The notes: generated by a model not told the origin, from the letters alone. Counted from the first letter of the stretch, positions 25,700 through 33,921 are shown. The stretch is DNA of 64,000 bases from Corynebacterium humireducens NBRC 106098 = DSM 45392 (GCF_000819445.1 NZ_CP005286.1:2542001-2606000); one strand, 5' to 3'. A program made the numbers and translations.

Positions 25700-27220
25700 C
25701 TAGAGCCGCTCCACGCCCGGCGCGCCCGCCCGCAGCCAGTGCCGCACCGCGGCCGTCGCGCGGCAGTCGTCCTCGTTGTAGCGCAGCAGCTGACGCCGGG
25801 CCTCCAGGGCCGCCGTGTCCGATCCCCGGGAGATCCGGCGGGCGTTGACGGACTCCTCGCCGTCGAAGTCACCGTCCTCCCACGTGTAGCCCGCCTCCGG
25901 GGCCACCACCTTGAGGCCCAGCCCACCCGGGCCGGCCAGCTGCGCGCGGACCAGGCGGAACACGTCCACCCACTCCGGGGAGGAGATGAAGGCCCGGACC
26001 TCGGCCTCGGTGGGCACCCTGACGGGACCGAAGGTACGCCCCGCGAAACGCCGCGCGCTCATGAGCAGCCAGTGGTTCTCGCCGTGGTTGGACCAGCAGT
26101 AGGCCGCGAAGCTCTGCCCCGCGGCGTGGGCCCGCTCCCGGCGTTCCATGAGCCAGTGCCAGAAGCGGGCGAAGTTCTCGGCCTCCCCGTCCCCGCCGAG
26201 CGGCACCCACGTGGCGAAGGGCTGGTAGTTCTCCCCGTCGAAGGCACCCCACAGGTAGGCGCCCTGGTCGAGGTAGGCCTCCATGTCGACGTCGATCTCC
26301 ACGTCCGTCGCCGGTGCCGTCACCTCGTCGACCTTCCGCAGCAGCACGACGCCGTCGCGCCAGGCCTGCGCCAGGCGGCTGGCGTCGCCGAGGTCGGCCT
26401 CGATGAGCCCGCCGACGGTGTCGATGCCCTCGTCGCGGTACTTCCTCGCCCGGTCACCGGCGAGGTAGAGGGAGATGTCGTCGACGGCGACCAGCTGCTC
26501 CTCGCACAGGGGCCAGAAACGGCAGGTCGCGCACTCCTTCACGCGGCGCGGGAAGTCCGGCAGCTCCGCGGTCAGCGCGGCGTCGAGGGCCGGCTGCAGC
26601 GGGGCGGTCGGCGTGAGGAAGGCACGGGAACGGTCTTGACCGATGGCGGCGCCGACCCCGGAGTCGACGCCGATATCCTCCAGCGCGCGGGCCGCGAGGC
26701 CGAGGCGGTAGCCGTCGGTGACGTGGTGACGCAGCCGGTAGCGGGCCTCCACCGCCTGCCCGAGGCCGAGGCGGGCGGTGGCGATGACCGGGGTGGAGCT
26801 GCCGTCGTCGGCACGCGCCACCCGGTGGTTGCTGATGATCACCGGCATGTACGTGTCGTCCGGCCGCCGGACCAGCAGATCGACGTCGACACGCCAGTCC
26901 ACGCCGGACGAGGTGCCCATGAACACGGCGCCGGTGATGAGGTCCGCCTGCGCCGCCAGGGCCTCGAGGGTGGCCATCTCCGCGTGGAAGGAGTCGTCCT
27001 CGAGGGGGACCGGGGGGACGTCGACACGCAGGAAACGCTGACGGTCACCGCGGGCGGGGCGCACCGGAAGCAGGGCGTGGACGGCGGCGCGGGCGGCCTC
27101 GACGCGTTCCTGCCGCATCCGGGCCGCGCGGGTCCGCGGCACCTCCGGATGCCTGAGCTTCTGGACCTGCCGGTAGCGGCAACCCACCAGATCAGCGGCG
27201 CTCACAGGCTGGGCAATCAC
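25700..27220 (-). CDS. TM0106-family RecB-like / RNase H-like putative nuclease
   Basis: 506 aa from GTG 27220; a much longer open frame continues upstream across the start of the DUF6474 gene and is not credible. The N-terminal half is Cas4/RecB-like: G-C-R-Y-R near the start and C-A-T-C-R-F-W-P-L-C at about 280, together giving four cysteines for an Fe-S cluster, plus V-D-L-L-V-R-R. The C-terminal half is an RNase H-fold exonuclease domain with D-V-D-M-E-A-Y and a terminal Y-N-E-D-D-C. The family is widespread in actinobacteria and its substrate is unknown. A TATGCT box 9 bases before GTG suggests a leaderless transcript. Confidence 0.8.
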   Translation of the reverse strand: MIAQPVSAADLVGCRYRQVQKLRHPEVPRTRAARMRQERVEAARAAVHALLPVRPARGDRQRFLRVDVPPVPLEDDSFHAEMATLEALAAQADLITGAVFMGTSSGVDWRVDVDLLVRRPDDTYMPVIISNHRVARADDGSSTPVIATARLGLGQAVEARYRLRHHVTDGYRLGLAARALEDIGVDSGVGAAIGQDRSRAFLTPTAPLQPALDAALTAELPDFPRRVKECATCRFWPLCEEQLVAVDDISLYLAGDRARKYRDEGIDTVGGLIEADLGDASRLAQAWRDGVVLLRKVDEVTAPATDVEIDVDMEAYLDQGAYLWGAFDGENYQPFATWVPLGGDGEAENFARFWHWLMERRERAHAAGQSFAAYCWSNHGENHWLLMSARRFAGRTFGPVRVPTEAEVRAFISSPEWVDVFRLVRAQLAGPGGLGLKVVAPEAGYTWEDGDFDGEESVNARRISRGSDTAALEARRQLLRYNEDDCRATAAVRHWLRAGAPGVERL

Positions 27221-27299
27221 AATGGCGTGAGCATAACCCACCCTGACAGGTAATGTTGAACCCGACCACGAACTTCCGGAAAGACTGAGGCTAATCCAC

Positions 27300-27935
27300 A
27301 TGGGCATTTTCGAGGCCATCCGTAAGGGCCGCGCTAAGACGAAGGCAGAGATCCAGGCCGCGAAGGTCCGTGCCAGGAGCGAGGCCAAGCAGGAGGCGAA
27401 GCTGCAGCTGAAGCGTGAACAGCTGCTGCAGAAGTTCGAGAAGGACCTTCTCAAGGAGGAGCGCAAGGGCCTCAAGGCGAAGCGGAAGCACGAGCGCCGC
27501 ATGGCGGAGAACACCCTCGAGCAGCTGCGCGCCGGCCGCCTCAATGCAGCCACCTTCAAGCGTTACGCCGGACTCGCCCGCGTCGCCCTGCCGGTCATGC
27601 TGCCCCTCATCTACCGGGCGGTCACCGCCGGCCGCGAGCAGGTCGTGGACGCCCGCGCCCGCAAGCTCGGCGTCAGCGCCGATGAACTGGCCCGTTTCTC
27701 CGGCCACGGCGCCGACCTGAAGGCACGTATCGACGGCATCAGCCGCACCCTCAACCGGGACCACCTGCCCACCGGTTTCATCCGTGACGTGGAGGACCGC
27801 CTCGCCGAGCTCCACACCGCGACCGACAACGCGGAGTTCATGACCCCGGAGCAGCGGCGCCGCGCCCACGCCACCATCTCCCGTGACATCGACGCCGTGA
27901 CCCAGGAGATCCAGGAGCGTCTGCGCCGCCCCTAG
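27300..27935 (+). CDS. DUF6474-like coiled-coil protein
   Basis: 211 aa soluble protein of unknown function. Residues 1-75 are strongly charged and helical (K, R, E and A-rich), a predicted coiled coil. A short hydrophobic stretch A-L-P-V-M-L-P-L-I-Y near residue 100 may touch the membrane, and a helical C-terminal half follows. I believe it belongs to the Corynebacteriales DUF6474 group, from memory of its opening M-G-I-F-E-A-I-R-K-G-R-A-K-T-K-A-E-I. It diverges from the nuclease gene and ends in its own terminator. Confidence 0.7.
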   Translation: MGIFEAIRKGRAKTKAEIQAAKVRARSEAKQEAKLQLKREQLLQKFEKDLLKEERKGLKAKRKHERRMAENTLEQLRAGRLNAATFKRYAGLARVALPVMLPLIYRAVTAGREQVVDARARKLGVSADELARFSGHGADLKARIDGISRTLNRDHLPTGFIRDVEDRLAELHTATDNAEFMTPEQRRRAHATISRDIDAVTQEIQERLRRP

Positions 27936-27956
27936 GGTCATTTCCCCCGCAAAAAT

Positions 27957-27996
27957 ACCGCCGCCAATACGCCCCTGTAAGCGTATCGACGGCGGT
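27957..27996. terminator. Terminator after the DUF6474-like gene
   Basis: 16-base arms matching at 14 positions (ACCGCCGCCAATACGC against GCGTATCGACGGCGGT) around an 8-base loop, with AAAAAT before and TTTA after. It starts 21 bases after the stop codon. Confidence 0.8.
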
Positions 27997-28128
27997 TTAC
28001 ATTTCCCATGTGAATCACTATTGGGCAATATGCATTCAGGGTACCCATAAAGTGCCCCGAAACGTTACTATGTGAATGACCGCTTAAACGGATAGTGGCT
28101 TTATCCCCACAAAAGGAGAGACATTCCC

Positions 28129-28482
28129 ATGGCCCGTCGCGAAATCACCCAGTACTTTGATGACCTCGACAATTCCCCCCTCGAGGACTCGGAGGTGAAT
28201 ATCATTCATTTCAGCGTGGACGGCAGCCACTACACCCTCGATCTCTCGGAGGAGAACGCCGCCGCTTTCCGGGCCGCACTTGATCCGTGGATCGCCGTCG
28301 CCCAGGTGGCCCAGGCCCCGCAGAAGAGCCCGGCCCGCGCCTCCTCCGCGTCCACCGCAGCCCAGCGTGAGAGGTCCCGCGCCATCCGAGAGTGGGCCCG
28401 TGCGAACGGCATGGACGTCTCCGACCGCGGCAAGATCGCCGCGTCCGTCCTCGAGGCCTACGAGAAGGCCCAGGGCAGGTAG
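28129..28482 (+). CDS. lsr2: Lsr2-type nucleoid-associated protein / xenogeneic silencer
   Basis: 117 aa. The N-terminal part (residues 1-65) is the Lsr2 dimerisation/oligomerisation domain: it opens M-A-R-R-E-I-T-Q-Y-F-D-D-L-D and continues with V-D-G-x-x-Y-x-L-D-L-S. An Ala/Ser/Gln linker follows, then the C-terminal DNA-binding domain (I-R-E-W-A-R-A-N-G-M-D-V-S-D-R-G-K-I). Lsr2 proteins bind AT-rich minor grooves and silence foreign DNA. The usual R-G-R hook reads R-G-K here. AAGGAGAG lies 9 bases before the ATG. It converges with hrrA, with only 13 bases between stops. Confidence 0.93.
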   Translation: MARREITQYFDDLDNSPLEDSEVNIIHFSVDGSHYTLDLSEENAAAFRAALDPWIAVAQVAQAPQKSPARASSASTAAQRERSRAIREWARANGMDVSDRGKIAASVLEAYEKAQGR

Positions 28483-28495
28483 CCCCCGGGGAAGG

Positions 28496-29134
28496 TCAGA
28501 GCACGCCCTGCTCGCGTGCGGCCGCCACGGCGGAGGTCCGCGAGCGCACACCCAGCTTGTCGTAGATGTGGACGAGGTGGGACTTCACCGTCGCCTCCGA
28601 GAGCATGAGCTCGTGGCCGATCTCCCGGTTCGAGGAACCGGCGGCGACGAGGGTGAGCACCTCCAGCTCACGGGGGGTGAGCGAGGTACGCGGGGTACGC
28701 ACACGCGTCATGAGGCGGTCCGCGACCACCGGCGACAGCGCCGAGTCACCCTCCGCGGCGGAACGCACCGCGGCGAGCAGCTCCGCCGGCGGGGCGTCCT
28801 TGAGCATGTAGCCGACGGCCCCGGCCTCGATGGCGCCGAGGATGTCGGCGTCGGTGTCATAGTTGGTCACCACGAGCACGTGCGGCGGGTTGGACATGGA
28901 CGCCTTGATGCGGGCGGTCGCCTCGGCACCGGTGGTCACCCGGGTGCCCTCGACGCCGGGTCCGAAGCGCAGGTCCATGAGCAGCACGTCGATGCCGCCC
29001 GCCTGGGCGGCGGCGACGGCCGCGTCCGCGGTCGCCACCTCGCCGACGACCTCGATGTCCTCGGCCTCCTCGAGCACGGCTCGCAGTCCCATACGGACGA
29101 TCTCATGATCATCGGCCAGCAGCACACGGATCAT
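28496..29134 (-). CDS. hrrA: Response regulator HrrA (heme-responsive, LuxR-type)
   Basis: 212 aa from ATG 29134. The receiver domain has L-A-D-D-H-E (acidic pocket), phospho-Asp in L-L-M-D-L-R-F-G-P-G-V-E-G and the Lys in L-K-D-A-P. The C-terminal LuxR-type helix-turn-helix carries L-T-P-R-E-L-E-V-L and S-E-A-T-V-K-S-H-L-V-H-I-Y-D-K-L-G-V. The sequence closely matches what I remember of C. glutamicum HrrA, which with HrrS controls heme-oxygenase, respiratory and heme-synthesis genes. It starts 7 bases after the hrrS stop, with GAGGAAGGGG inside hrrS serving as ribosome site. Confidence 0.88.
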   Translation of the reverse strand: MIRVLLADDHEIVRMGLRAVLEEAEDIEVVGEVATADAAVAAAQAGGIDVLLMDLRFGPGVEGTRVTTGAEATARIKASMSNPPHVLVVTNYDTDADILGAIEAGAVGYMLKDAPPAELLAAVRSAAEGDSALSPVVADRLMTRVRTPRTSLTPRELEVLTLVAAGSSNREIGHELMLSEATVKSHLVHIYDKLGVRSRTSAVAAAREQGVL

Positions 29135-29141
29135 GACGGCA

Positions 29142-30425
29142 TCAGGCCCCTTCCTCGTTCGACGTTTCTGGTTCGAGTGTAGTCGTCTCCGCGGCGTCCT
29201 CCGGAAGGGGGATTGCCACGGACACCGCGGTGCCGTATCCGGGCGTCGCCTCCACCTCGAGCACACCGCCCTGTTCGGCGGCGCGCTGCCGCATGGCGTC
29301 GAGGCCGACGTGCCCCAGCCCGGCGGGGCGTTCCTGCACCGTCGCGGGGTCGAATCCCCGCCCGTTGTCCACGACGTCGAGGCGTACCTCGTCCGGCTCG
29401 TAGGTCACGGTCACGCGGCACCGGCTCGCCGCCGCATGCTTCGCGACGTTGCCCACCGCCCCCTGCGCGATACGCAGCAGGGCGGCCTCGGTCCGCATGG
29501 GCAGCTGCCGCACGGCCCCCTCCACGCCGACGTCGATGGTCAGCTCGCCGGCGGCGGCGAAGCCGGCGGCCATCCGCTCGAGCGCGGCCTCCAGCGAGGT
29601 CTCCTGCAGGGAGGCGGGCGTGAGGGCGGCGATCATGGCGCGGGCCTCGCTGAGGTTGTCCCGAGCGGTGGTGCGCGCCAGGTCGATGAACCGGGTGGGG
29701 CCGGCCAGCTGCTCCGGGGAGAGGCCGAGCTTCTCCAGGTCCCGGTCGGCGGAGTGCAGCAGCATCTGGATGCTCGACAGCCCCTGCGCGACGGTGTCGT
29801 GGATCTCGTGGGCGAGGCGCTGGCGTTCCGCGGCGACGCCGGCGGCGCGTTCGGTCTCCGCGAGCTGGGTGCGGGTGTTGATGAGCTGGGCGATCAGCTC
29901 CTCACGTTCCCGGCTGATGCGGATCAGCGTGCGGAACGCGTAGTGGATCGCCAGGACCACTCCCGCGGACACGGCCGGCCCCATGACGCCGCCGACGGTC
30001 AGCCCGTTGGGCACCTGCGTGAACACCGACGCGAGTGTCGCGGCAATGACGGCGACCACGCCGCGGATGTCGTCCATCACCCGGAGGTAGAGGAAGAACA
30101 GGGTGAACACGAGGTAGATGCCCACCGGCGAGATCATCATTGCCAGCACCCACAGCATCGTCAGGCTGAACAGCCACGCCAGGGCGGTGGGTTCCCGCCA
30201 CTCGGGCAGCAGGGCGGTGCCGTAGAAGTAGAGCACCGCGAAACCCGAACCGAGCAGCAGGTTGAGGGCCGCCTCGCCGAAGGGCAGGTTCACCGAGGAC
30301 ACGAGCGCCGCGATCAGCAGCACCGTCGTGAGGATGTGCACACCGTCGATGAGCGCGTCCTCGTCGGGGGCCCGGGTGCGCCGGAGCTCCTCCACGTCGT
30401 CGAGGGGATCTAGGCTGGTCTCCAT
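29142..30425 (-). CDS. hrrS: Sensor histidine kinase HrrS
   Basis: 427 aa from ATG 30425. Five or six membrane helices occupy residues about 25-165; in the HrrS/ChrS family this region senses heme in the membrane. The HisKA_3 dimerisation motif R-L-A-H-E-I-H-D-T-V-A-Q-G-L holds the phospho-acceptor His. The ATPase domain has N-V-A-K-H-A and V-V-D-N-G-R-G-F-D. It forms an operon with hrrA. The start codon overlaps that of the divergent lipoprotein gene by 2 bases, and a TAGGCT box 7 bases upstream predicts a leaderless mRNA. Confidence 0.85.
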   Translation of the reverse strand: METSLDPLDDVEELRRTRAPDEDALIDGVHILTTVLLIAALVSSVNLPFGEAALNLLLGSGFAVLYFYGTALLPEWREPTALAWLFSLTMLWVLAMMISPVGIYLVFTLFFLYLRVMDDIRGVVAVIAATLASVFTQVPNGLTVGGVMGPAVSAGVVLAIHYAFRTLIRISREREELIAQLINTRTQLAETERAAGVAAERQRLAHEIHDTVAQGLSSIQMLLHSADRDLEKLGLSPEQLAGPTRFIDLARTTARDNLSEARAMIAALTPASLQETSLEAALERMAAGFAAAGELTIDVGVEGAVRQLPMRTEAALLRIAQGAVGNVAKHAAASRCRVTVTYEPDEVRLDVVDNGRGFDPATVQERPAGLGHVGLDAMRQRAAEQGGVLEVEATPGYGTAVSVAIPLPEDAAETTTLEPETSNEEGA

Positions 30426-30438
30426 GCGTCTGAGCCTA
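30411..30438. promoter_or_regulatory. Mirrored divergent leaderless promoters of hrrS and lipoprotein gene
   Basis: TAGGCT at 30411-30416 stands 7 bases before the plus-strand ATG (30424-30426). AGCCTA at 30433-30438, i.e. TAGGCT on the minus strand, stands 7 bases before the hrrS ATG (30425-30423). Each -10 box lies inside the first codons of the opposite gene, and the start codons share two bases. The boxes fit the TAnnnT consensus; no clear -35 elements are seen. Confidence 0.65.
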
Positions 30439-31029
30439 CCGAGCGTCCTGCCCGTCGCCCTCCTCACCGCACTCACCGCGGCGCTGGCGGGCTGTTCCCC
30501 GTCGGAGAGCCCCGAGTCGACCCCGCGTGCCGACGCCCCCGGGATCACTGAGGCCCCCGAGACCGCCGAGGTCACCGACTCCGGCCTGCCCCACGACGCC
30601 CTGCCGGAAGTCCCCGGCGGGCGGGACAGCTGGGAGGAGTGCCCGTACCTGGACACCGAGTGGGTCTCGGACACGAACGGGCAGCGGACCCTGGGGGTGG
30701 GCGTCGACACGCGTTTCGACACCCCGGCCTGCGTCTTCTGGTCCTACCCCGAGGAACCGCACCTGACGGTCATCGTCCGGGACATGGCCGACGTCGACGC
30801 AGCCATCGCCGTCGTGGACTGGGCCGCACCGATCGACACGACGGAACCCGCGGAGGACCCCGCGGGCTGGTCCGGGGGCCGGGCGGGCGCGGGCATGGTG
30901 CCGGACCGGGTGGGCTCCGTGTACGCGGTGCAGAAGGACGACCGGGCCGTGGTGGTGTTCAGCAACCAGGATCAGTCGGTCAAGGCGGAACTGGTCGCTA
31001 CGGAGGTCATCTCACGCCTGGGGCTCTAG
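30424..31029 (+). CDS. DUF2020-type lipoprotein
   Basis: 201 aa. The signal peptide ends in a lipobox (A-A-L-A-G-C, Cys24), so the protein should be lipid-anchored on the outer face of the membrane, followed by a Ser/Pro/Thr/Glu linker (25-65). The globular domain has two cysteines (E-E-C-P-Y-L and P-A-C-V-F-W) likely to form a disulfide, and no catalytic motif. The domain fits the corynebacterial DUF2020 family of unknown function. Adjacency to hrrS across overlapping promoters suggests linked regulation; a heme-related role is only a guess. Confidence 0.75.
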   Translation: MRLSLPSVLPVALLTALTAALAGCSPSESPESTPRADAPGITEAPETAEVTDSGLPHDALPEVPGGRDSWEECPYLDTEWVSDTNGQRTLGVGVDTRFDTPACVFWSYPEEPHLTVIVRDMADVDAAIAVVDWAAPIDTTEPAEDPAGWSGGRAGAGMVPDRVGSVYAVQKDDRAVVVFSNQDQSVKAELVATEVISRLGL

Positions 31030-31030
31030 A

Positions 31031-31183
31031 TCACACGGCCACGTCGTTGTAGGGCATGAGCGTGGACACCCACGGGAACACGACCTCCATGAGCAGGAGG
31101 AACACCGCCACGACGAGCGCCACGACCAGCAGGAGCTTCACCGGCCAGGGGCCCGGCAGGGCCCGCCACAGTGGTCCGTACAT
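31031..31183 (-). CDS. Small membrane protein coupled to the class E sortase
   Basis: 50 aa. The ATG follows the sortase stop directly (TAGATG), and GGAGGAG inside the sortase 3' end supplies a strong ribosome site. The protein opens M-Y-G-P-L-W-R, has one hydrophobic helix (about residues 15-34, V-K-L-L-L-V-V-A-L-V-V) and a short C-terminal tail with P-W-V and M-P-Y-N-D. Its function is unknown. Tight coupling suggests a partner or membrane adaptor of the sortase. The plus-strand lipoprotein ends 1 base before its stop. Confidence 0.75.
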   Translation of the reverse strand: MYGPLWRALPGPWPVKLLLVVALVVAVFLLLMEVVFPWVSTLMPYNDVAV

Positions 31184-31990
31184 CTACTTCTCCTCCAGTA
31201 CTGCCGGACGCTGCCCGGCGATCTTCGGGGTCGACTCGACCTCGATGGCGTGGACGATCATGCGCTCGGCGTTCGAGAACTGCGGGTGGCACGTGGTCAG
31301 GGTGATGAGCGACTCCATCGACTCGTCGACCTGGGTCGCCGCGAGACCCGGCACCGGGTTGATCACCTCGACGGCGCCCGGCAGGGTGATGTGCCGGCCC
31401 TGCACCCCGGCGTACTCGCCGGTGGTGATCCGCTCGACCTGCTCGGGGGTGAGGCAGCCGGTGGCCTCCGCGCGGCGGGCGTCCCCGACGGCGTCGATGG
31501 GCAGGACACGGTAGGTGATCCACTCGGTCTGCGTCTCGACGACCACCGCGTCACACACCTTCAGGTTCCCCAGGTCGTTGAACGGGGCGCCCTTGCCCAC
31601 GCGGTGCCCGGCGACGGCGAAGTTGCCCGGCTCCCCCGGCATCTGCGTGTCGACGTACCGGCCCGGCCCCGCGTTGAGGTCCTCGTCGGAGGTGCCCTCG
31701 ACGATGGCGAACTGGAAGTCCGAGCCGAACGCCGGCACGTACATGCGGGCGAAGGCCTCACCGAGTTCCGGGGTCAGCCGCTGCCGCGGGTTGACCCGCT
31801 CCCCGTCGCCGCCCCAGCGCGCCTCCAGGGCGGAGGCCTTCTCGTCCTGCAGTTTCCCCGCCGCGATGTTGGTCCAGTAGGACTCGTAGAAGGCGAAGAG
31901 CATGACGATCACGCCCGCGGTGAGCAGCAGTTCCCCGAGGACCTGGGAGACGCTCACACGTCGCCGGGGATTGTCGGTGCGGTTGCTCAT
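31184..31990 (-). CDS. Class E (housekeeping) sortase
   Basis: 268 aa. One N-terminal membrane helix (about 15-38) is followed by a sortase barrel with catalytic His in V-A-G-H-R-V, Cys in T-L-T-T-C-H-P-Q and a downstream Arg. Class E sortases attach LAxTG proteins to peptidoglycan; the C. diphtheriae equivalent anchors pilus bases. The base pilin at 2988-4154 ends in LASTG, so this enzyme is the likely last step of pilus assembly although it lies 23 kb away. AGGAG lies 10 bases before ATG 31990. Confidence 0.88.
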   Translation of the reverse strand: MSNRTDNPRRRVSVSQVLGELLLTAGVIVMLFAFYESYWTNIAAGKLQDEKASALEARWGGDGERVNPRQRLTPELGEAFARMYVPAFGSDFQFAIVEGTSDEDLNAGPGRYVDTQMPGEPGNFAVAGHRVGKGAPFNDLGNLKVCDAVVVETQTEWITYRVLPIDAVGDARRAEATGCLTPEQVERITTGEYAGVQGRHITLPGAVEVINPVPGLAATQVDESMESLITLTTCHPQFSNAERMIVHAIEVESTPKIAGQRPAVLEEK

Positions 31991-32080
31991 GCGGGATAGA
32001 CTCCTGGGAACGATACGATCGTCAAAGACTCACTGCAGTCTAGCGCCGAATGCATTTCTGCTGAATCCACTGAAGGTCAG

Positions 32081-33313
32081 GTGTCGCCCACCGTGCTCGA
32101 ACCGTTCATCTACCCCGTCTCAGGGGTCCTGAAGCTCTGGCACATACTGCTGCACTCGGTGCTCGGGATCAACGACTCGACCGCCTGGATCATCTCCCTC
32201 TTCGGACTGGTGCTCACGGTCCGCCTCTTCCTCGTGCCCTTCTTCTGGGCGCAGGCGAAGACGGCCCGCATCTCGACGGCCATGCGCCCCGAGCAGATGG
32301 CCCTCAAGGATGAGTACGCCACCCGCACCGACAGGGAGTCGGTCGCGGAGCAGATGCGGCGCGAGAAGGAACTGAAGGAACGCTACGGGCACAAGGTGTC
32401 CGCCGGCTGCGTCCCGGCGCTCATCCAGCTGCCTGTGTTCCTCGGCCTGTACCAGGTGCTCATCCGCATCGCCCGCCCCACCGACGAGCTGGCGGTGGCG
32501 GCCGACACCCGCGTCGGCTTCCTCAACGCGGAGGAGATCAAGGCGTTCCTGCGTGCCACGGTCAACGACGTCCCCCTGCCCGCCTACATCTCCATGCCCG
32601 AGGAGACCCTCGCCCGCCTGGGCACCACCGCCGGCGACGTGCGTTCCTTCGTGCTCCCCTACCTGCTGGCTGCGGTGGTGTTCACCAGCGTGAACATGGC
32701 GGTGTCGATCTGGCGCAACCAGCAGACCCTCGACTGGGAGTCGGGGATGGCGCGCGGCATGCACCGCGTCATCATCATCCTCGCGGTGCTCGTGCCGTTC
32801 CTGCTGTTCTGGATCGCGTTCACCGGCCCCCTGCCGGTGGCGATCGTCCTCTACTGGTTCGCCAACAACCTGTGGACCATGGTGCAGACCCTCATCATGT
32901 ACCCGATCCTCCACCGTCAGATCCCGCTCGACGAGTCCTTCCACGAGCTGCACCGGCAGGGCCGGGAGAAGGCCCGGGCGGCGGCGCGTGAGGCGCGGCA
33001 GGTGAAGTGGGACGCGCGGCGTCGGAAAGCAGTGGGCGCCGTGCAGCCGTGGCGGATCCCCGAGATCAGCCGCGAACTGAAGGCCGAGAAGGCCGAACGT
33101 CGCGAGCGGCTGGCGGCGGAGAAGGCGGAGCGGAAGGCGCTCGAGAAGGAGCGTCAGCAGGCCCGCAGCGCCCTGCAGCGGGAGGAGACGAACGCCCGCG
33201 TCGAGCGGTGGAGGGCGAAGCTGGAGGCGCGGAAGAACGCTAGATCGAGTAGTCCGCCGGAGGAGCCGACAGCATCTGACGGGCCAGATCACGGGCCGTC
33301 TGCAGCGGAGTGA
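32081..33313 (+). CDS. yidC: YidC/Oxa1-family membrane protein insertase
   Basis: 410 aa from GTG 32081 (GAAGG 5 bases upstream). Conserved features are an N-terminal helix near V-L-K-L-W-H-I-L-L-H, the L-T-V-R-L-F-L-V-P block with its hydrophilic-groove Arg, a cytoplasmic helical hairpin (A-M-R-P-E-Q-M-A-L-K-D-E), G-C-V-P-A-L-I-Q-L-P-V-F-L-G-L-Y and later helices ending F-A-N-N-L-W-T. A very long charged cytoplasmic tail (about 280-410, K/R/E/A-rich) may bind ribosomes. It is probably a paralogue rather than the rnpA-linked copy. The 3' end overlaps the convergent TetR gene by 74 bases. Confidence 0.85.
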   Translation: MSPTVLEPFIYPVSGVLKLWHILLHSVLGINDSTAWIISLFGLVLTVRLFLVPFFWAQAKTARISTAMRPEQMALKDEYATRTDRESVAEQMRREKELKERYGHKVSAGCVPALIQLPVFLGLYQVLIRIARPTDELAVAADTRVGFLNAEEIKAFLRATVNDVPLPAYISMPEETLARLGTTAGDVRSFVLPYLLAAVVFTSVNMAVSIWRNQQTLDWESGMARGMHRVIIILAVLVPFLLFWIAFTGPLPVAIVLYWFANNLWTMVQTLIMYPILHRQIPLDESFHELHRQGREKARAAAREARQVKWDARRRKAVGAVQPWRIPEISRELKAEKAERRERLAAEKAERKALEKERQQARSALQREETNARVERWRAKLEARKNARSSSPPEEPTASDGPDHGPSAAE

Positions 33314-33872
33314 CCTCCCGGGCGAAGCGCGCGCCCGCCAGGCCGCCGTCGAGGAAGATGAGCAGCTGGTTCGCCTGCGTGGCGGAGGGGTAGCCGTTCT
33401 TCGCGGTGAGCAGGTCCGTCATCGTCTGGTGCATCCAGCGGCGGTGCTCCCGGCAGGCGGCGACGATGCCGTGCTCGGACTCGGTCTCCGGGCGCGGGTA
33501 CTCGTTGGCGGCGTTCTGGAAGTGGGAGCCGCGGAACTCCTTGCCCGGCTCCTCCGCGATGGCGAGGTCGAAGAAGGCGAGGATCTTGTCCTCGGCGTCC
33601 GTCATCCCCTTCGTCCGCTCCTCCCAGGCCGTCCGGTACTGCTCGTCGAGGTTCTCCAGGTAGGAGATGACCAGGGCGTCCTTCGAGCCGAAGAGGGAGT
33701 ACAGGGACGCCTTGGCGACGTCCGCCTCCCGCAGGATCCGGTCGATGCCGATGACCCGGATGCCCTCCGTGGTGAACAGGTTGGTCGCCGAGTCGAGCAG
33801 TCGCTGACGCGGGCTCGGTCGGTTGCGACGCCGCGCGGTCGTCGTCTTCTTCCTCACTGTTCCTGCGGACAC
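33240..33872 (-). CDS. TetR-family transcriptional regulator
   Basis: 210 aa from GTG 33872, with AAAGGAA upstream; a longer frame reaching 34001 would run through the promoter and the terminator of the next gene. The N-terminal helix-turn-helix (A-T-N-L-F-T-T-E-G, then V-A-K-A-S-L-Y-S-L-F-G-S-K-D-A-L) is followed by a helical ligand domain of normal length. A palindrome over its own promoter suggests autoregulation. Its other targets are unknown. Confidence 0.85.
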   Translation of the reverse strand: MSAGTVRKKTTTARRRNRPSPRQRLLDSATNLFTTEGIRVIGIDRILREADVAKASLYSLFGSKDALVISYLENLDEQYRTAWEERTKGMTDAEDKILAFFDLAIAEEPGKEFRGSHFQNAANEYPRPETESEHGIVAACREHRRWMHQTMTDLLTAKNGYPSATQANQLLIFLDGGLAGARFAREVTPLQTARDLARQMLSAPPADYSI

Positions 33873-33921
33873 GTGGGTACCGGTTCCTTTCCGGGATCGT
33901 TCGGGACTACCTCTCCCACAC

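Noticed and set aside
25700-27559. A longer 619-residue form of the TM0106-type nuclease
   Set aside because: The first 113 codons overlap the start of the DUF6474 gene and are Ser/Arg/Phe-rich shadow sequence; GTG 27220 fits the family start.
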